NCBI RefSeq assembly: GCF_036588685.1
Contig: NC_086382.1
Location: 75,923,999 to 75,987,998, forward strand
Origin: Mytilus trossulus
Taxonomy: Eukaryota; Mollusca; Bivalvia; Mytilida; Mytilidae
DNA: 64,000 bases
Reading direction: 5' to 3'
Positions within the stretch are counted from its first letter, which is position 1. Every line of letters begins with the position of its first letter. Shown here in pieces: positions 10,791-22,998 of the stretch. The translations under genes and the position numbers were made by a program. Below the pieces are notes generated by a model that was not told the DNA's origin, searched no databases, and was given only the letters and a program-made list of their open reading frames with translations.

Positions 10791-12599
10791 CGGTATTTGG
10801 GTAAACTTTTTTAATTTTGGTTTAATTGTTCCTTTAATTCGCATTTGATTTGGCCTTCCAATTGTTCAGTTTAATTTTAGCACCTTTGATAAGTCGTATG
10901 TATTTGAAACGTACGTCTGAACAACTAAATTATTAGCTTCGTATCTTTGATCACATGTCACTGTTTGAAATCATCATGAGGGTCTGGATAGGGGGGGGGT
11001 CTGTTATTTTTTAAACATTTAATTGTCACCCCTTTTTCTCTTATCTTCAAAAAAATAACCCCTTTTTTCTCAAATCTTCATTTTATTGACCCGTTATTCT
11101 CTAATCTTCATTTTTTAGGGCATTATTCTTTAATCTTTTAATCCCATCCAAACCCTCCATCATGAAAATGATCTCTTTTGAAGAATAGCTCATATTTGTC
11201 AAAACACCCGTTATATAAAGGTTACGGATGTTACTATATCCTAAATATATATGGAATACTTTTCACTGGTCGTTAAAAGATTAACAGTAAGTCAATAAAT
11301 GCTACAGGCTGAGTATCTTCACAAAACAAATAAAATCCACAGTCGCGACTGACATTATAGATTATTGTATATAACTTCCCCTAATACACTTGTAAGAGAC
11401 CTAACAGTAGAAAAGGTGTCCATTTTTGTCTATTTTGTTTTTCTCTTCTATATTAAAAAATAAAATAATTAAGTACCTCATTATTCGCTATTCATATTTT
11501 TTATGCCTATTTTTCTGTCTCAATCTTTATACCCACCCTATGTTGCTGTAGTCTCAATACTGAAAACAATGGTAAATCACTACAGATTCTCCTTAAAATA
11601 CTTCCACTGTTCATCTATCAAAGTTTACCTATAAACATTCTAACATGTCTAAATCGATTTGGCTATAAGATTAGGTCCCTTAGTCTTGGCAACAAGTTTC
11701 AGTTTAAAAAAAAACCAACATTTTGCTTTTAATTTTTGACTTAAGCGTTCCTGATGAAAAGCGCCTCGGACGGATACAATGTATATATATATATTGTTGT
11801 TTGCCTTGATCCGTTTTATTTGCAATTACCTTATGAATACAGTGCAATGAAAATATGTTTTCATTTGTCATAAAAATATATAAATTAATTATACTCACAA
11901 GCTTTGGGGATTGTTTGTAGGTGTAATAAAAAATCCGTGGAACAGTTTATATATATATATAATTTTTAAAAGATGATTACAGATTGTGAAATATTAAATA
12001 TCCCACACGAGTTGTTTGCCCTTGACTCGATCAAGTTCTATTTCTAATCATGCCCGTAATGTGTCTATTTTTAAATCACATTTATTTACCTATAAAAATA
12101 GAATTAAATGTACATAGCTTGTTTAGGATCAGTGTATACATCGAATGAAGATATGATGAAATATCCGGGAAATATCATGTAATATAACTTAATTATCGTT
12201 GCTCTAGCTGTTAACATAATAATAGTTATCGATCTGACATTCACATTAAGTGAGAATAGTTTAAATCGAAGCCACTGATGTGTTATTTTCTTACTAAACG
12301 ATCAAAACCTCAGGATAACAACAAAAAAATAAAATCGTCGATGAGGACGCCCATTTGATATTCTCGGGAGAGGGGCTGAGTAATGTTAACATCAATAACT
12401 TTGTCTGTTTGGAACTCTAAATAGTTAACTTTACAAAAGACATTAATATTCAGCAACACAATGCAGGATACAAATGTGCATAACAATTATATAAAGTGGT
12501 TGTCCCCTTTATAAAGTGTAAACATACATACACTGTATAGCTCTTTTTTTTTAGAATTTTATTGATCTTTTTGGTCTTCAAACTATATTTTTAAACATT

Positions 12600-12835
12600 T
12601 CTGGCATTGTTGTAAAAGAGGGACAAAAGATACCATGCAGGAGACAGTCAAACTCATGAATCTAAAATAAACTGACAACCCCAAGGCTATAAAAAAGAAG
12701 ACAAACAGACAACTAATAGTGCACATGACATAACATAGAAAACTAAAGAATCATTCTTTAGTTTTCTATGTTATGTCATGAAACAACACGAACCCCAACA
12801 AAAACTAGGGGTGATCTCAGGTGCTCCGGAAGGGG
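12600..12835 (-). repeat. R3 retroelement end with internal palindrome
   Basis: A further copy of the R3 end (AAGAGGGACAAAAGATACC, then CATGGCT-like and ACACGAACCCC words) that ends inside GGTGCTCCGGAAGGGG. The matching place in the second block (around 25375) lacks it, so it inserted after the block duplication or was lost there. A 57-bp perfect palindrome interrupts it. Confidence 0.65.
12724..12780. repeat. Perfect 28-bp inverted repeat with 1-base spacer
   Basis: The arm 12724-12751 (starts CATGACATAACATAG, ends AAAGAAT) is followed by one C and then its exact complement at 12753-12780. Other R3 copies have only one arm at this place, so this palindrome was created inside this copy. Confidence 0.9.
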
Positions 12836-14061
12836 TAAGTCGAAATTGTTTGTATGCAGAAAAGAAATAGAACCGATTTACATGTCTACGATGTGAATAC
12901 ACAGTATACAACTAAACATACTTTGAAGTTCATTTAATATATAATCATATTCGAAATAAAATAAATAAATCCATACCCCCTTTCTTTCGTCAAATTTAAA
13001 ACACATGGACTACAAACGTTACATTTTGAGGTTTCATCTTCCTCAGTATCAAATGGCGATATCTCAAGTGAAACGTTACGTGTGCATGTACACATTATAA
13101 AAGCTTCATTATCAAGGCTTTACTTTTGACGCATGCTACAGCACGGCGATGAGAAAGTTCGGCTGAAATGGTCTAAACATTTGTTGTGAACTTCATGAAT
13201 GCCTGTTACTCAACAACAAAAAATGTTTTCCCAGTCTATGATCTATAGATGCATAGGATTATTTTCGATTGTCTCGACAGTTCTTATCTACTCGTTTTTG
13301 ATGCGTTTTGTTATTTGATTTTGCCGTGTGATTATGGACTTTCCGGATTTCAGTATCTTTCTGATTTCTATCAGCTATTTTTACATTCTATTCGTCTAGG
13401 CGTGTCGTCTACTCAGGAGTCAGAACTTTGGGAATGACATGATTGAAAACAAACTTTGTGATCAAGTATCTCTCCAACTGTTTCGATACTTATACATCAT
13501 TGGCTTTAAAATATTCAGCTCTAAGTGGTCCAATATAGTTAAATCAAGAAACATACATTTCGAACGCATGCAGTTTATAAAGTTTCGTTTTCTTTTTTTC
13601 AATTGTTTTTTTTTTTGCTTGAGACGCATATTATAGAAGAACAACATCATGAAAACCTTACTTATTTTTATCTTTTTTTGGTTGCTTTGATTTACGCGGT
13701 TCGATAATTGATAAAGTCCTTTTTTTCCTAAAATGAATAGATTTAAACTCAAATATAATCGTAATTCCTGATGATCAAATAAAACAAATTTAAAACTAAG
13801 GTTCATACTTCCTCACTTCTTAATTGTCCTTAGATTATTTGCCTATTCCATTTAGTCCCTGTTGAGTCTTATCGAACCTAACGTATTTTTACAGCTGTAG
13901 CTCTCAAATGTTTACGACTGAGCGTTCCTCATCAAGGTATATTCACGCATAGAATTGAAACGTGTTATTTCGTTCGTTATCGCAGATCCCTTTTTATCTT
14001 CAGATAACTTAATTGTATCCTCTGGTAGTTTTAAACAATCAATGACATTGGTTCTCGAAAC

Positions 14062-16117
14062 TATCTTCTTTCCTTATATCATGATCTGCCTCGTTCTGAT
14101 ATCTGTCAAAAACATCATCAATATTTCTGTGACAATTTTCTCTATGATTCTGGATAGATTTATTCAGTTCGTCATAGGCAGTTGTGGTTTCGGAGATAGT
14201 GTTTTCTATCCTTGAAATGTTCTGTTTAAATTCTGGTATTACTTTACTCTCTAAATTATCATTATGTTTATTTATTTCATGGTATCGATCATTGATGTAT
14301 CTGGAAAGATTCAGTGTTATGTGACTTTGGTGGGCACCAGTTAACAGACATTCTTGACATACGGGTATTTGACATTCATACCCAACTATATCAGTCCTAT
14401 TCAGGACCGATAACTCTGTCGATAGATATTATCGGGTATACAATATTGTTAAATCCAGACCAATCGTATTATATGACGTCTCTGTTGGTATGTATACAAT
14501 AACTCTTTTTCTACACAATTGAAACTTTATATCGATGCATTGCCTGGATTTAGCTTTAAATATTGAATTAAAAAATAAATAACAATAAAATCATATTCAA
14601 TGATCGAAATCCATTTAAATTAAAAATTGAATCAGAATATTTCTTTGATATAATTATAGAAACATATAAATATTTGAATGTCTTTTAAGCAAAAAATATT
14701 TGTTTAAAGAAATTTTCATAATATTCCTATTTTCCTAAAGTTTATTATGAACCATACTTCTTCTGATTTGACATGGGAAGGAGAAGATATGTATGTGTAC
14801 ATTTATGAAAACCTTTGTATATCACAAAATCTAAACTCTGGTTATACATGTATACACACTGACAGGATGTTGAATGTCACCTGGTTGCGTTTGGTTTGCA
14901 CGTCTACCTGACAATATATTATGATGTAACATTATAACCCAAGTTAGATTTCACCTGTTCGGTCAATGAATGAAATTTTGAAGGTATAGAATATTTATCT
15001 ATTATAATTGGACATTATTTTTTTTTCTCTTAGGATAAAAACATTTTTGTTTTGTTTTAAAAGGAATGAATAAATATATTTCTAAAGAAAGATAAAATAT
15101 ACAGAAAACTTGAAAAACACCTTTAAAAACGAAGAGATTTTTTTTTATAATAGATATTTTAAACTTTTTTCTGGTAGCAGTATCTCCTGGATGAATATCT
15201 GTCAAAATAAATGTTCCCGTCTCACACTTAATATTTAAGTAATTTTGAAATCAATGTTATCGAAATATCACGAAAGGAAAATAACAGAGTCATCAGAGAT
15301 TCTTTATAAAAAAATAAATATAATCTAGAAAAGTCTTACTAAAGAAGTCATTGATTTGATGCAACATTTCCATATGAAACATCAGCCGCCATTTTGAAAA
15401 ATCTCGGAAAATTCCCTTTTTTAAATCGATGTTTGACCGAATTTGCCCTGAAATTAAACTGTTTTAAGTACTATTTTTCGCCAGCTATATGTTTGAATAT
15501 ACTTAATCGATTTGCAAAGTTTGTGTTTTATTTACAGAATTTCTTTATTTGTTGTAAAAGTAGACATGGGTATCGGTAATTTAGCATTGAGTCAACGGAG
15601 AAATGACGAGAAAAAGTGCATGTTTTACAGTTCCGATTTGACCGAATTTAATCAAATATTAAACTGTTAGGACCAATATTGTTAGATATAACTATGTTTG
15701 AATATCAAGGATTGATTTGCAAAAGTAAGAAAACGGATCAGGTTTATGAGAAAATTAAACTTTATTGAAGCATATATGCATTTTATATTGGGAAATATAA
15801 TACAAAATGGCGGCTATTATATGTCACAAAGGTCTTGTGATGTCTAACATCGTTGGATATGGTTTGCAAAATCTCATGCATCTCACAAACTTATGTTGTT
15901 GACATACTGGGGAATGTATCATGGTTTTTTTCTGTGAAAAAGCCACAATGTCGTGCACATATTTCTTTCTTTTACTCAATCTGTTTTTGAAATGATCATG
16001 AACGCAATCTTGACAAAGATTAAACAAACATGTATTGCAATGATTGTCAGCATCAATGGTTTCACAAAAATTACATTTAACAGTATCCTGGTATGATTTG
16101 TTAAACAAATTACCCAT
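14062..16117 (-). pseudogene. TRIM-like gene A2, 5' fragment split by an insertion
   Basis: The N-terminus (MGNLFNKS, B-box 1 and the start of B-box 2) is encoded from 16117 down to 15862. The next part (rest of B-box 2 and coiled coil) lies at 14376 down to 14062. The two pieces join exactly at GACATT/GTTTGC when compared with A1. Between them lies a 1485-bp insertion. The gene then stops in the coiled coil at 14062, where B1-block flank begins, so the propeller half is absent. Other damage includes a 3-base insertion (ATCATGATC against ATCATC in A1), and the B-box 2 motif GDHQSH reads GAHQSH. A2 is closest to A1: both have an asparagine at residue 6 and share upstream DNA. A short B-box-only protein of 97 aa could still be made from 16117 to 15824. 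Confidence 0.85.
14377..15861. mobile_element. 1485-bp insertion with short terminal inverted repeats
   Basis: The ends are CATACCCAAC (14377-14386) and GTTGGATATG (15852-15861), inverted with 9 of 10 matches. Weaker pairing continues for another ten or so bases. No target-site duplication is visible, since the flanks join to the uninterrupted A1 sequence without gain or loss. Inside, two diverged direct repeats (about 15430-15513 and 15637-15725) share TGACCGAATTT, ATGTTTGAATAT and GATTTGCAAA words. It has no recognisable transposase. A non-autonomous DNA element is likely, class unknown. Confidence 0.7.
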
Positions 16118-16587
16118 GGTTCTCTACAAAATAGTAATAGTCTATGAAAACTCTGTGAAATTTATATTACCTGAATTTTATGAACTGTAAAACAGTTACA
16201 AAATGTAGAATTTTCTATAAATTGAGGATTAAATAATGTTCTTCAAAATAAGGCTAAAATGTCAAAAAAAGCGATCTTTAAGTTTGAGGTTTTTGTGACT
16301 CATATGATATGAATACGTACTTCGGCACTAACTGTCAGTTTGGTTTACCGATAATTCAGAGCTGTACATGCAGAAGAAGTTCAGTAATCCAAATAAAACA
16401 ACCATAAGAGATGTTCGAATTTTTATTTTTAACACCAAATCATTGTTTTTTTCATATATATTTTTGTATTTTATGTATTTCTATTTGTATTCATCTAATA
16501 AGAAGTAAAATCACACAAATACTGAACTCAGAAGAAAATCGATTCGGAAAGTTGAACATTTTCAACTGATTTTTATAGTTCGTTCCA

Positions 16588-16675
16588 CAGGCACTCGTCT
16601 CAGAAGAAAATTTCCTATATAAGTGTTACATAAAGATATATAAATAGGAAAACAAATTTCTGAGACGAGTGCCTG
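16588..16675. repeat. 88-bp hairpin with GGCACTCGTCTCAGAA stem
   Basis: CAGGCACTCGTCTCAGAA at 16588 is an exact inverted copy of the sequence ending at 16675, and a second short pairing, TTTCCTAT with ATAGGAAA, lies inside. The outer stem shares AGGCACT-GTCT with the hairpins at 3464 and 17293. The size and shape resemble a miRNA precursor, but the relationship to repeats makes a transposon origin more likely. Confidence 0.75.
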
Positions 16676-17060
16676 CGGTTCGTTTTTATGTTGTACTGTT
16701 ACACCACTGTCCCAGGTTATGGAAGGAATGTCATCCTGCTAACATGGTTAACCCCGCAACATTCTGTATGTATGTTCCCGTCCCAAGTCGGGAGCCTGTA
16801 ATTTAGTGGTCGTCGCTTGTTGCTGTGTTACATATTTGTTTTATATAATGATTTTGTACATAAATTAAGCTGTTATAGTTTTCTCGTTTGAAAAGTTACC
16901 CGGTATATAATTTTGATTTCGAGGCCTTTTATAGCTGACGAAGCGGTATGGACTTAATGCTAATTGTTTAATGCCGTACGTACAGTGCTGCTAATATCGG
17001 TGTCACTTGATCTCGAGTGAAGAGCTGTCTATTTGACAACCATACCACATCTTGATTTAT
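16676..17060 (+). repeat. Family R1-superfamily repeat
   Basis: Contains CACTGTCCCAGG, CAAGTCGGGAGCCTGTAAT, GGTCGTCGCTTGTTGCTGTG and GAGGCCTTTTATAGCTGACG, and ends ACAACCATACCACATCTTG. It shares its order of words with 33815-34050 and with the minus-strand copies at 18655 and 44940. Confidence 0.6.
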
Positions 17061-17292
17061 ATATATATGGCGGCATTTGGGTCAAATTTTGGTTTAATTG
17101 TTCTTTAAGTTCGCATTTGATTTGGCCTTCTAATTGTTCAGTTTGATTCTAGCGCCACAGATAAGTTTCCAGTCTTAAACATACCGCTTTTTGACTATAT
17201 TTATACATGTATAAATATAGCGTCCATGACGAAAAGCGCCTCGGACGGGCACAATTTATATTTGTTTGTTTGTTTTTCCTTATCATTAACAA

Positions 17293-17334
17293 ACAGGCAC
17301 TTGTCTGTGAACCTTTTCAGAGACAAGTGCCTGT
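17293..17334. repeat. Short inverted repeat, second copy
   Basis: ACAGGCACTTGTCT pairs with AGACAAGTGCCTGT. It corresponds to 3464-3505 in the first block and was carried there by the duplication. Confidence 0.7.
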
Positions 17335-18654
17335 GCAATTACATCATGAAAACAGAAAATGAAAATATGTTTTCATTATTTAGTCCTTTATAACTAAATT
17401 ACACTCACAAGCTTCGTGGATTGTTTGGTGGTGAAATAAAAATCGCTTTTTGGAACAGTTTAAAAAATCTTTTCCAATAGATTGTGCAATACATGAGTTG
17501 TTGGCCTTGACTCGATCAATTTCTATTTTTAACAAAATCTATACTGTGTCTATTTTTAAATCAAAATAACCTACCTATAAAAAGAAAATTAAACATACAT
17601 ACATACATGTACAGCTTGTGAAATATATAGCCTGGTTCGGGACAGTTTATACGTCGAATGAATATATGATCAAATATTATCAAATATCGTGTAACTGTTA
17701 TATAATTTAACCTTACTGTAAATATACAATTATTCAATTATTGCGCGTAGTATACTACATTTCTCCTGGCAAGAAATTGCTGACATTGCTTAGTCTCTCT
17801 CACTATCAACTTAATGTCACGAGTAATTTTAACAAATGATTCCTTTCCTTGCATTACACCCCCAAAACTATAGAATATGATGTTTTCAGAAATTAACGAT
17901 AACTTATTCCTAGAGGAGGTACCAACAAAAATATTTTAGTGGGACACAGACAATGTGTAAGCATCCCTCTTTGACGGAACAAGCATAGAAGAACATTGAA
18001 ATATTCAAAAGGTTTTTTTCAAAATCCAAATCCTAAAAAAACCCTCATGCTCGATCTTTAGTTTAAACAATATTTATTCAGATAAATTCATCATGATACG
18101 ATATAATACAAATATATTCAGGATTCAGAAACAAGCAATTTGCTTTTACAAATCTGTCTCCTTTACAAACAATACATAAAATAAATAACTGGCATGCTCT
18201 GTAATAAATATATGAATATGAAAAAGGTGAAAGAAGAATTAGAAGAAAAAAAAATTATTGAGAAAAAAAAAAATAAAAAAAAATAAATAAATAAAAATAA
18301 ACATGAATTATTGTACTGTATACAGTGTGAAATGCTTTGGTTCCTAATGAGTGACGAAGCATCAACATCAAGGGTTAAAACGTTTACTTTTAATAATATA
18401 TTTCTGCACAAAACTAAATGTCACGATCTTTATGATCTGTTTACTCTCACGGAGCACTGGATATTACTCCGATTTCTTCAAGGGTTTATGTTGCCCAGTC
18501 TTTAGTTATCTAGTTTGTAATTATTAAACTATTGTTTGTCCTATGGTTGTCTGTTTTCACAAGGCATCTCAAGTTGGTTTTTGTCCTATGAGTCTTAATA
18601 TTCTTTTGGTATTTTCCTTCTCTCTTTTGTGACATTTAAAAATAAAGACTAATA

Positions 18655-18870
18655 TAAAAAAAAAGATGAGGTATGATTGCCAATGAGACAACTATCCACA
18701 AAAGACCAAAATGACACAAGCATTAACAATTATAGGTCACCGTACGGCCTTCAACAATGAACAAAGCACATACCGCATATAGTCAGCGGTAAAAGGCCCC
18801 GATAAGACAATGCAAAACAATTCAAGCGAGAAAACTTACGGCCTTAATTATTTTAAAAAAAATAACGAAA
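18655..18870 (-). repeat. Family R1-superfamily repeat
   Basis: Reads GGTATGATTGCCAATGAGAC then GGTCACCGTACGGCC and AAAAGGCCCCGATAAGAC. It is the reverse complement of the R1-type 3' end and closely matches 44945-45160. Confidence 0.6.
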
Positions 18871-19575
18871 AACAAATATTTAAATAAGCTGAAAAACTTT
18901 TTTCATCCAACATATTTCGTTTTGATGTCTACAGAAATAATGTCCCAATGTATTATATTTTGTAAACTCATAGGCTTAATTTGAGAATACATTCCCATTT
19001 TCAAGAAATCTAAAAATAGTTGATCTTTTTAAAACTAGTCATAAAAACGACGTTTTGAAATTTGCCATAGATTTCCTAATAACTTTGAGAAACACGTTGC
19101 CTCTCATTTATATTTATACCTATCGAATTATAAAATTGATACCGAACTTCACAAATCACAATCCCACATTCTCTCAAAGCATCTATGTCATACTGCCTTT
19201 TGCAATCTAATACACAAAACATTGGTAAGGTATCTAAAAATTAAAGTAACAAAAATACCAAACTACAAGGAAAATTCAAAATAGATAGTCCCATAACAAT
19301 TGTCAAAATTTAAAGCTTAAAGGTATCAACGAATGCTAAACAACTGTTATATTCTTGACCCGAAACAAGGATTTTCATATGTAGAAAATGGTGGATTAAA
19401 CCTGGTTTCATAGCTAATTAAACCTCTCTCTTGTATGACAGTCGCTTAAAAATCTATTACATTGCCAACAATGTGGGAGCAAAGCAAACATACAAAACAG
19501 GTGAAAATGTCAAAAATTGGTGATTTGTTAAAGGACAAAGAAACGAAATCAAATGTTTTATTTACATTTCGATTA

Positions 19576-21183
19576 TTATCTGTACTTAATGATTTTCAAA
19601 TTGGTTTTATCAAACTCTCCGACACAAATTCTTTCCGCGTAGTCTAAACACAAAGCAGACGTCATTGTCAGGTTGCAATTATCAATACATTGAACAAAGT
19701 GTCCGTTATGATCGACGACAAATATAAAATTTTGTACAGTGAAAAGTATTTCACTCTTACTATTCGTAACTATACATCCTGGTTTGAATGTTGCTAATTC
19801 TGGACAATCGTATAATGCCCGGGTTGTGTCATAATCAAATTTGAAATTTCCGAATTTGTTTAAAACAGTTATTACACATCCATTCGTATCTGACACACAC
19901 ATGTCTTCATTATTATTCTCGGTTACAAACAGAATTCCAAGACCGGGATGAAACAAAGGATTTCCGTTATAAGAATTTTGAATTTCTTGAACTACTAATC
20001 CGTCTGTGTACCGGACGATTTTAAAATTTTCATACCTATCGTCAGACATAGTTACTAATATATCCCCTGATTTTGTACAATGTAGACCACTCGGGTGCCA
20101 CTCTTGACCTACGTCTATAAATGTTACTCCCCTTCCTTCTTTAATGGTTGTTACTTTGCCAGGTTTCCCTTCTGTGAAAATTAATTCACCGTTGTTTGTA
20201 ATAGAAATGTCATTTGCATATTCACTTATTTTCATGTCAACTGTTTCTAGAACTTCTCCATCCATATTTATGCGCGCAATTATATTGTCCTGTCCACAAA
20301 CCCAGACCTGAACTCCGAGTAAGGTACATGCTCTTGTGGGTACCATCGGAGTCGGGGCTGTCCGAATTATTTTGGGGTTATCTGATACTTTAAGATATCC
20401 TAATTCGAAGTATAACTTTTTCCAATCAACGGGTTTTGTGTCAATTTTAGGAAGGTCAATTTCAAATTCAGAAATATCGTCTGCTTTCTTGTAACGATAA
20501 CCTACCACATCGGTAATATCTGCTGAATTCAAAATATCTTTATTTCTTTGTAAAATATCACATGATTCTTTTAAACATGCACTATCATTCGATAGATAAC
20601 TATACAGGGCAGACATTTCTTCTTTTCTTGAATCGTCTGCCTCGTTTTGATATCTGTCAAAAATATCATCAATTTTTCTGTGACAATTTTCTCTATGCTC
20701 TTGGATAGATTTATTCAGTTCGTCATAGGCAGTTGTAGTGTCAGAGATTGCGTTTTCTATCCTTGAAATGTTCTTTTTAAATTCTGGTATTACTTTACTC
20801 TCCAAATTAGCATTATGTTTATTTATTTCATGGTATTGATCATTGATATAACTGGACAGATTCAGTGTTTTGTGACTTTGATGATCGCCATTTAAACCAC
20901 ATTCTTGACATACGGGTATTTTACAATGATTGCAAAGTCTGATGCATCTAACAAGCTTATGTTTTTGACATACTGGGGAATGTACCTTGTTTTTTCTCTG
21001 TGTAAAAGGTACAATGTCGTGCTCATATTTCTCTCTTTTACTCAATCTGTTTCTGGAATGATCAGGAACGCAATCTCGACAAAGATTAAACAAACAGGTA
21101 TTGCAATGATTATCAGCATCGATGATTTCACAAACGTCACATTTAACAGTATTCTGGTCGGATTTTATAAACCAGTTACCCAT
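19576..21183 (-). CDS. TRIM-like RING-less double B-box protein with beta-propeller, B2
   Basis: An intact 535-residue frame, collinear without gaps with B1 and differing by scattered substitutions. All B-box ligands seen in B1 are kept (CDVC, CNTC, CRDC, then CQKH, CNHC, CQEC, DHQSH). A coiled coil follows, then a propeller-like tail from about residue 270 with WVCGQDNIIARI, NGELIFTEG, SGDILVTMSD and ILFVTENNN. Differences cluster in the N-terminal linker (NTVKCDVCEIIDAD against NNITCDVCENIDVD) and in the propeller loops. The start context and the upstream TTTTGTAG acceptor-like site are the same as in B1. Two intact copies of the B subtype, beside two broken A copies, suggest that the B gene is the one kept by selection. 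Role as for B1: likely a scaffold or binding protein, with immune function only an inference from the family. Confidence 0.93.
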   Translation of the reverse strand: MGNWFIKSDQNTVKCDVCEIIDADNHCNTCLFNLCRDCVPDHSRNRLSKREKYEHDIVPFTQRKNKVHSPVCQKHKLVRCIRLCNHCKIPVCQECGLNGDHQSHKTLNLSSYINDQYHEINKHNANLESKVIPEFKKNISRIENAISDTTTAYDELNKSIQEHRENCHRKIDDIFDRYQNEADDSRKEEMSALYSYLSNDSACLKESCDILQRNKDILNSADITDVVGYRYKKADDISEFEIDLPKIDTKPVDWKKLYFELGYLKVSDNPKIIRTAPTPMVPTRACTLLGVQVWVCGQDNIIARINMDGEVLETVDMKISEYANDISITNNGELIFTEGKPGKVTTIKEGRGVTFIDVGQEWHPSGLHCTKSGDILVTMSDDRYENFKIVRYTDGLVVQEIQNSYNGNPLFHPGLGILFVTENNNEDMCVSDTNGCVITVLNKFGNFKFDYDTTRALYDCPELATFKPGCIVTNSKSEILFTVQNFIFVVDHNGHFVQCIDNCNLTMTSALCLDYAERICVGEFDKTNLKIIKYR

Positions 21184-22998
21184 GGTTCTCTACAAAATAG
21201 AATTAGACTATGAAAAGTCCGTCAAATTTATGTTACCAGCATTTTATGTACTGTAAAAGTGGGAAGTTTCTACAAATTGAGGATCATCTTTGACAAAATC
21301 TCATGCAACTTTGATGACTCATGTGATATGAATATCTACATGTGTTTCTTCTGCACTAAAAGTTTGGTTTATCGATAATTCAGAGATTAACAGAAGTAAT
21401 TACTGAGTGAACAAAAAAAAACCCCAAACAAATGTTATATATTTTTGTATGTGTACGCATAATCATTATTGCTTTCATATAATTAACATACGAATTTCAA
21501 TTGTTACATCATCTTTGTTTAATGGTCTGTATTTGTTATATATATATATTATATATACTCAATTGTGATATCATAAATGGTAATGTTCTGTCTTTTGTCA
21601 TACCATTTTTTTTCACCATAGTTCGTTCTTATGTTGTAATGTTACACAACTGTCCCAGGTAAGATGGAGGGTTGGGATCCCGTTTACATGTTTATTCCCG
21701 TCAAATTCTGTATGTTATACCCGTGAGGAGCCTGTTATTCACTGGTCGTCGTTTGTTGTTGTTTTACATTAAAAAAAATACATTATTTTTTTTTGTACAT
21801 TAATTAGTCTGTTAGTTTTATCGTTTGAATTGTTTTACATTTGTGATTTCGGGGGCTTTTATAAATGACTATATGGTATATATCTTTACAATGCCGTACG
21901 GTGACTTAGAGCTGTTAATATCTGTATCATTGTGTCTCTTGTGAAGAGTTGTCGCCTTGAAAATCATACCACATATTGTTTTTATATATATAGCGGTATT
22001 TGGGTAAACTTCTTTTTTAATTTTGGTTTAATTGTTCTTTTAATTCGCATTTGATTTGGCCTTCCAATTGTTCAGTTTGATTTTTGGCGCCACTGATAAG
22101 TCGTATGTATTTGAAACGTACGTCTGAAGAACTAAATTATTAGCTTCGTATCTTTGATCACATGTCACTATTTGAAATCATCACGTCATCACGAGGATCT
22201 GGATTGGGGGGGGGGGGGCTGTTATTTTTTAAACATTTAATTGTCAACCCTTTTTTCTCTAATCTTCAAAAAAATAACCCCTTTTTTCTCTAATCTTTTT
22301 TTTTGGCCCGTTATTCTCTAATCTTCATTTTTTAAGGGCATAATTCTTTAATCATTTACCCCCATCCAAACCCTCCATCATGAAAATGGTCTCTTTTGAA
22401 GAATAGCTCATATTTGTCAAAACACCCGACGTTATATAAAGGTAACGGATGTTACTATATCCTAAATATATATGGAATACTTTTCACTGGTCGTTAAAAG
22501 ATTAACAGTTAGTCAATAAATGCTACAGGCTGAGTATCTTCACAAAACAAATAAAATCCACAGTCGCGACTGAAATTATAGATTATTGTATATAAATTCC
22601 ACTAATACACTTGTAAGAGACCTGACAGCAGAACAATTTGTCCATTTTTGTCTATTTTGTTTTTCTCTTCTTTATTAAAAAATAAAATAATTAAGTACCT
22701 CATTATTCGCTATTCATATTTTTTATGTCAATTTTTCTGAATCAATCTTTATCCCCTACCCTATTTGGCTGTAGTCTCAATACTGTAAACAATGGCAAAC
22801 CACTGCAGACTCTCCTTAAAATATTTCCACTGTTCATCTATCAAAGTTTACCTAAACATTCTAACATGTCTACATCGATTTGGCTATAAGTTTAGATCCC
22901 TTAGTCTAGCCCACAAGTTTCAGGTCTTTTAAAAAACATTTGGCTTTTAATTTTTGACTTAAGCGTTCCCGATGAAAAGCGCCTAGGACGGATACAAT
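21184..22998. other. B-type upstream block, copy 2 (proximal part)
   Basis: Matches 9690-11786 upstream of B1. The first 400 bases should hold the promoter and 5' UTR exon. Positions 21610-21990 are an old R1-superfamily repeat shared with B1, and 22206-22218 is a poly-G run. No other gene is seen. Confidence 0.55.

Larger units (their letters stand above)
9690..14061. other. B-type upstream block, copy 1
   Basis: Non-coding DNA 5' of B1 that matches 21184-26771 upstream of B2 in order, for example near 9720, 10400-11960, 12110-12500, 13190-13440 and 13830-14060. The B1 promoter should lie here. Visible insertions relative to the B2 copy are a decayed hammerhead segment (about 10150-10260) and an R3 retroelement end with a perfect palindrome (12600-12835). 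It also lacks the elements found at 22999, 23470, 24561 and 25590. The TA-rich tract at 10078-10100 is simple sequence. Confidence 0.6.
16118..19227. other. A-type upstream block, copy 2
   Basis: This matches 2102-5205 upstream of A1, with insertions. A hairpin (16588-16675) and an R1-superfamily repeat (16676-17060) appear in place of the A1 poly-G region, and a minus-strand R1-superfamily segment lies at about 18655-18870. Between 18235 and 18300 is an A-rich low-complexity tract. No gene is recognised. Confidence 0.6.

Noticed and set aside
14314-14502. Plus-strand frame over the A2 fragment
   Set aside because: Antisense of the decayed B-box/coiled-coil segment, running on into the insertion.
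20905-21213. 102-codon plus-strand frame, repeated at 9411-9719
   Set aside because: Exact antisense shadow of the B-box region of B2 and B1; its conservation is explained by the coding strand.
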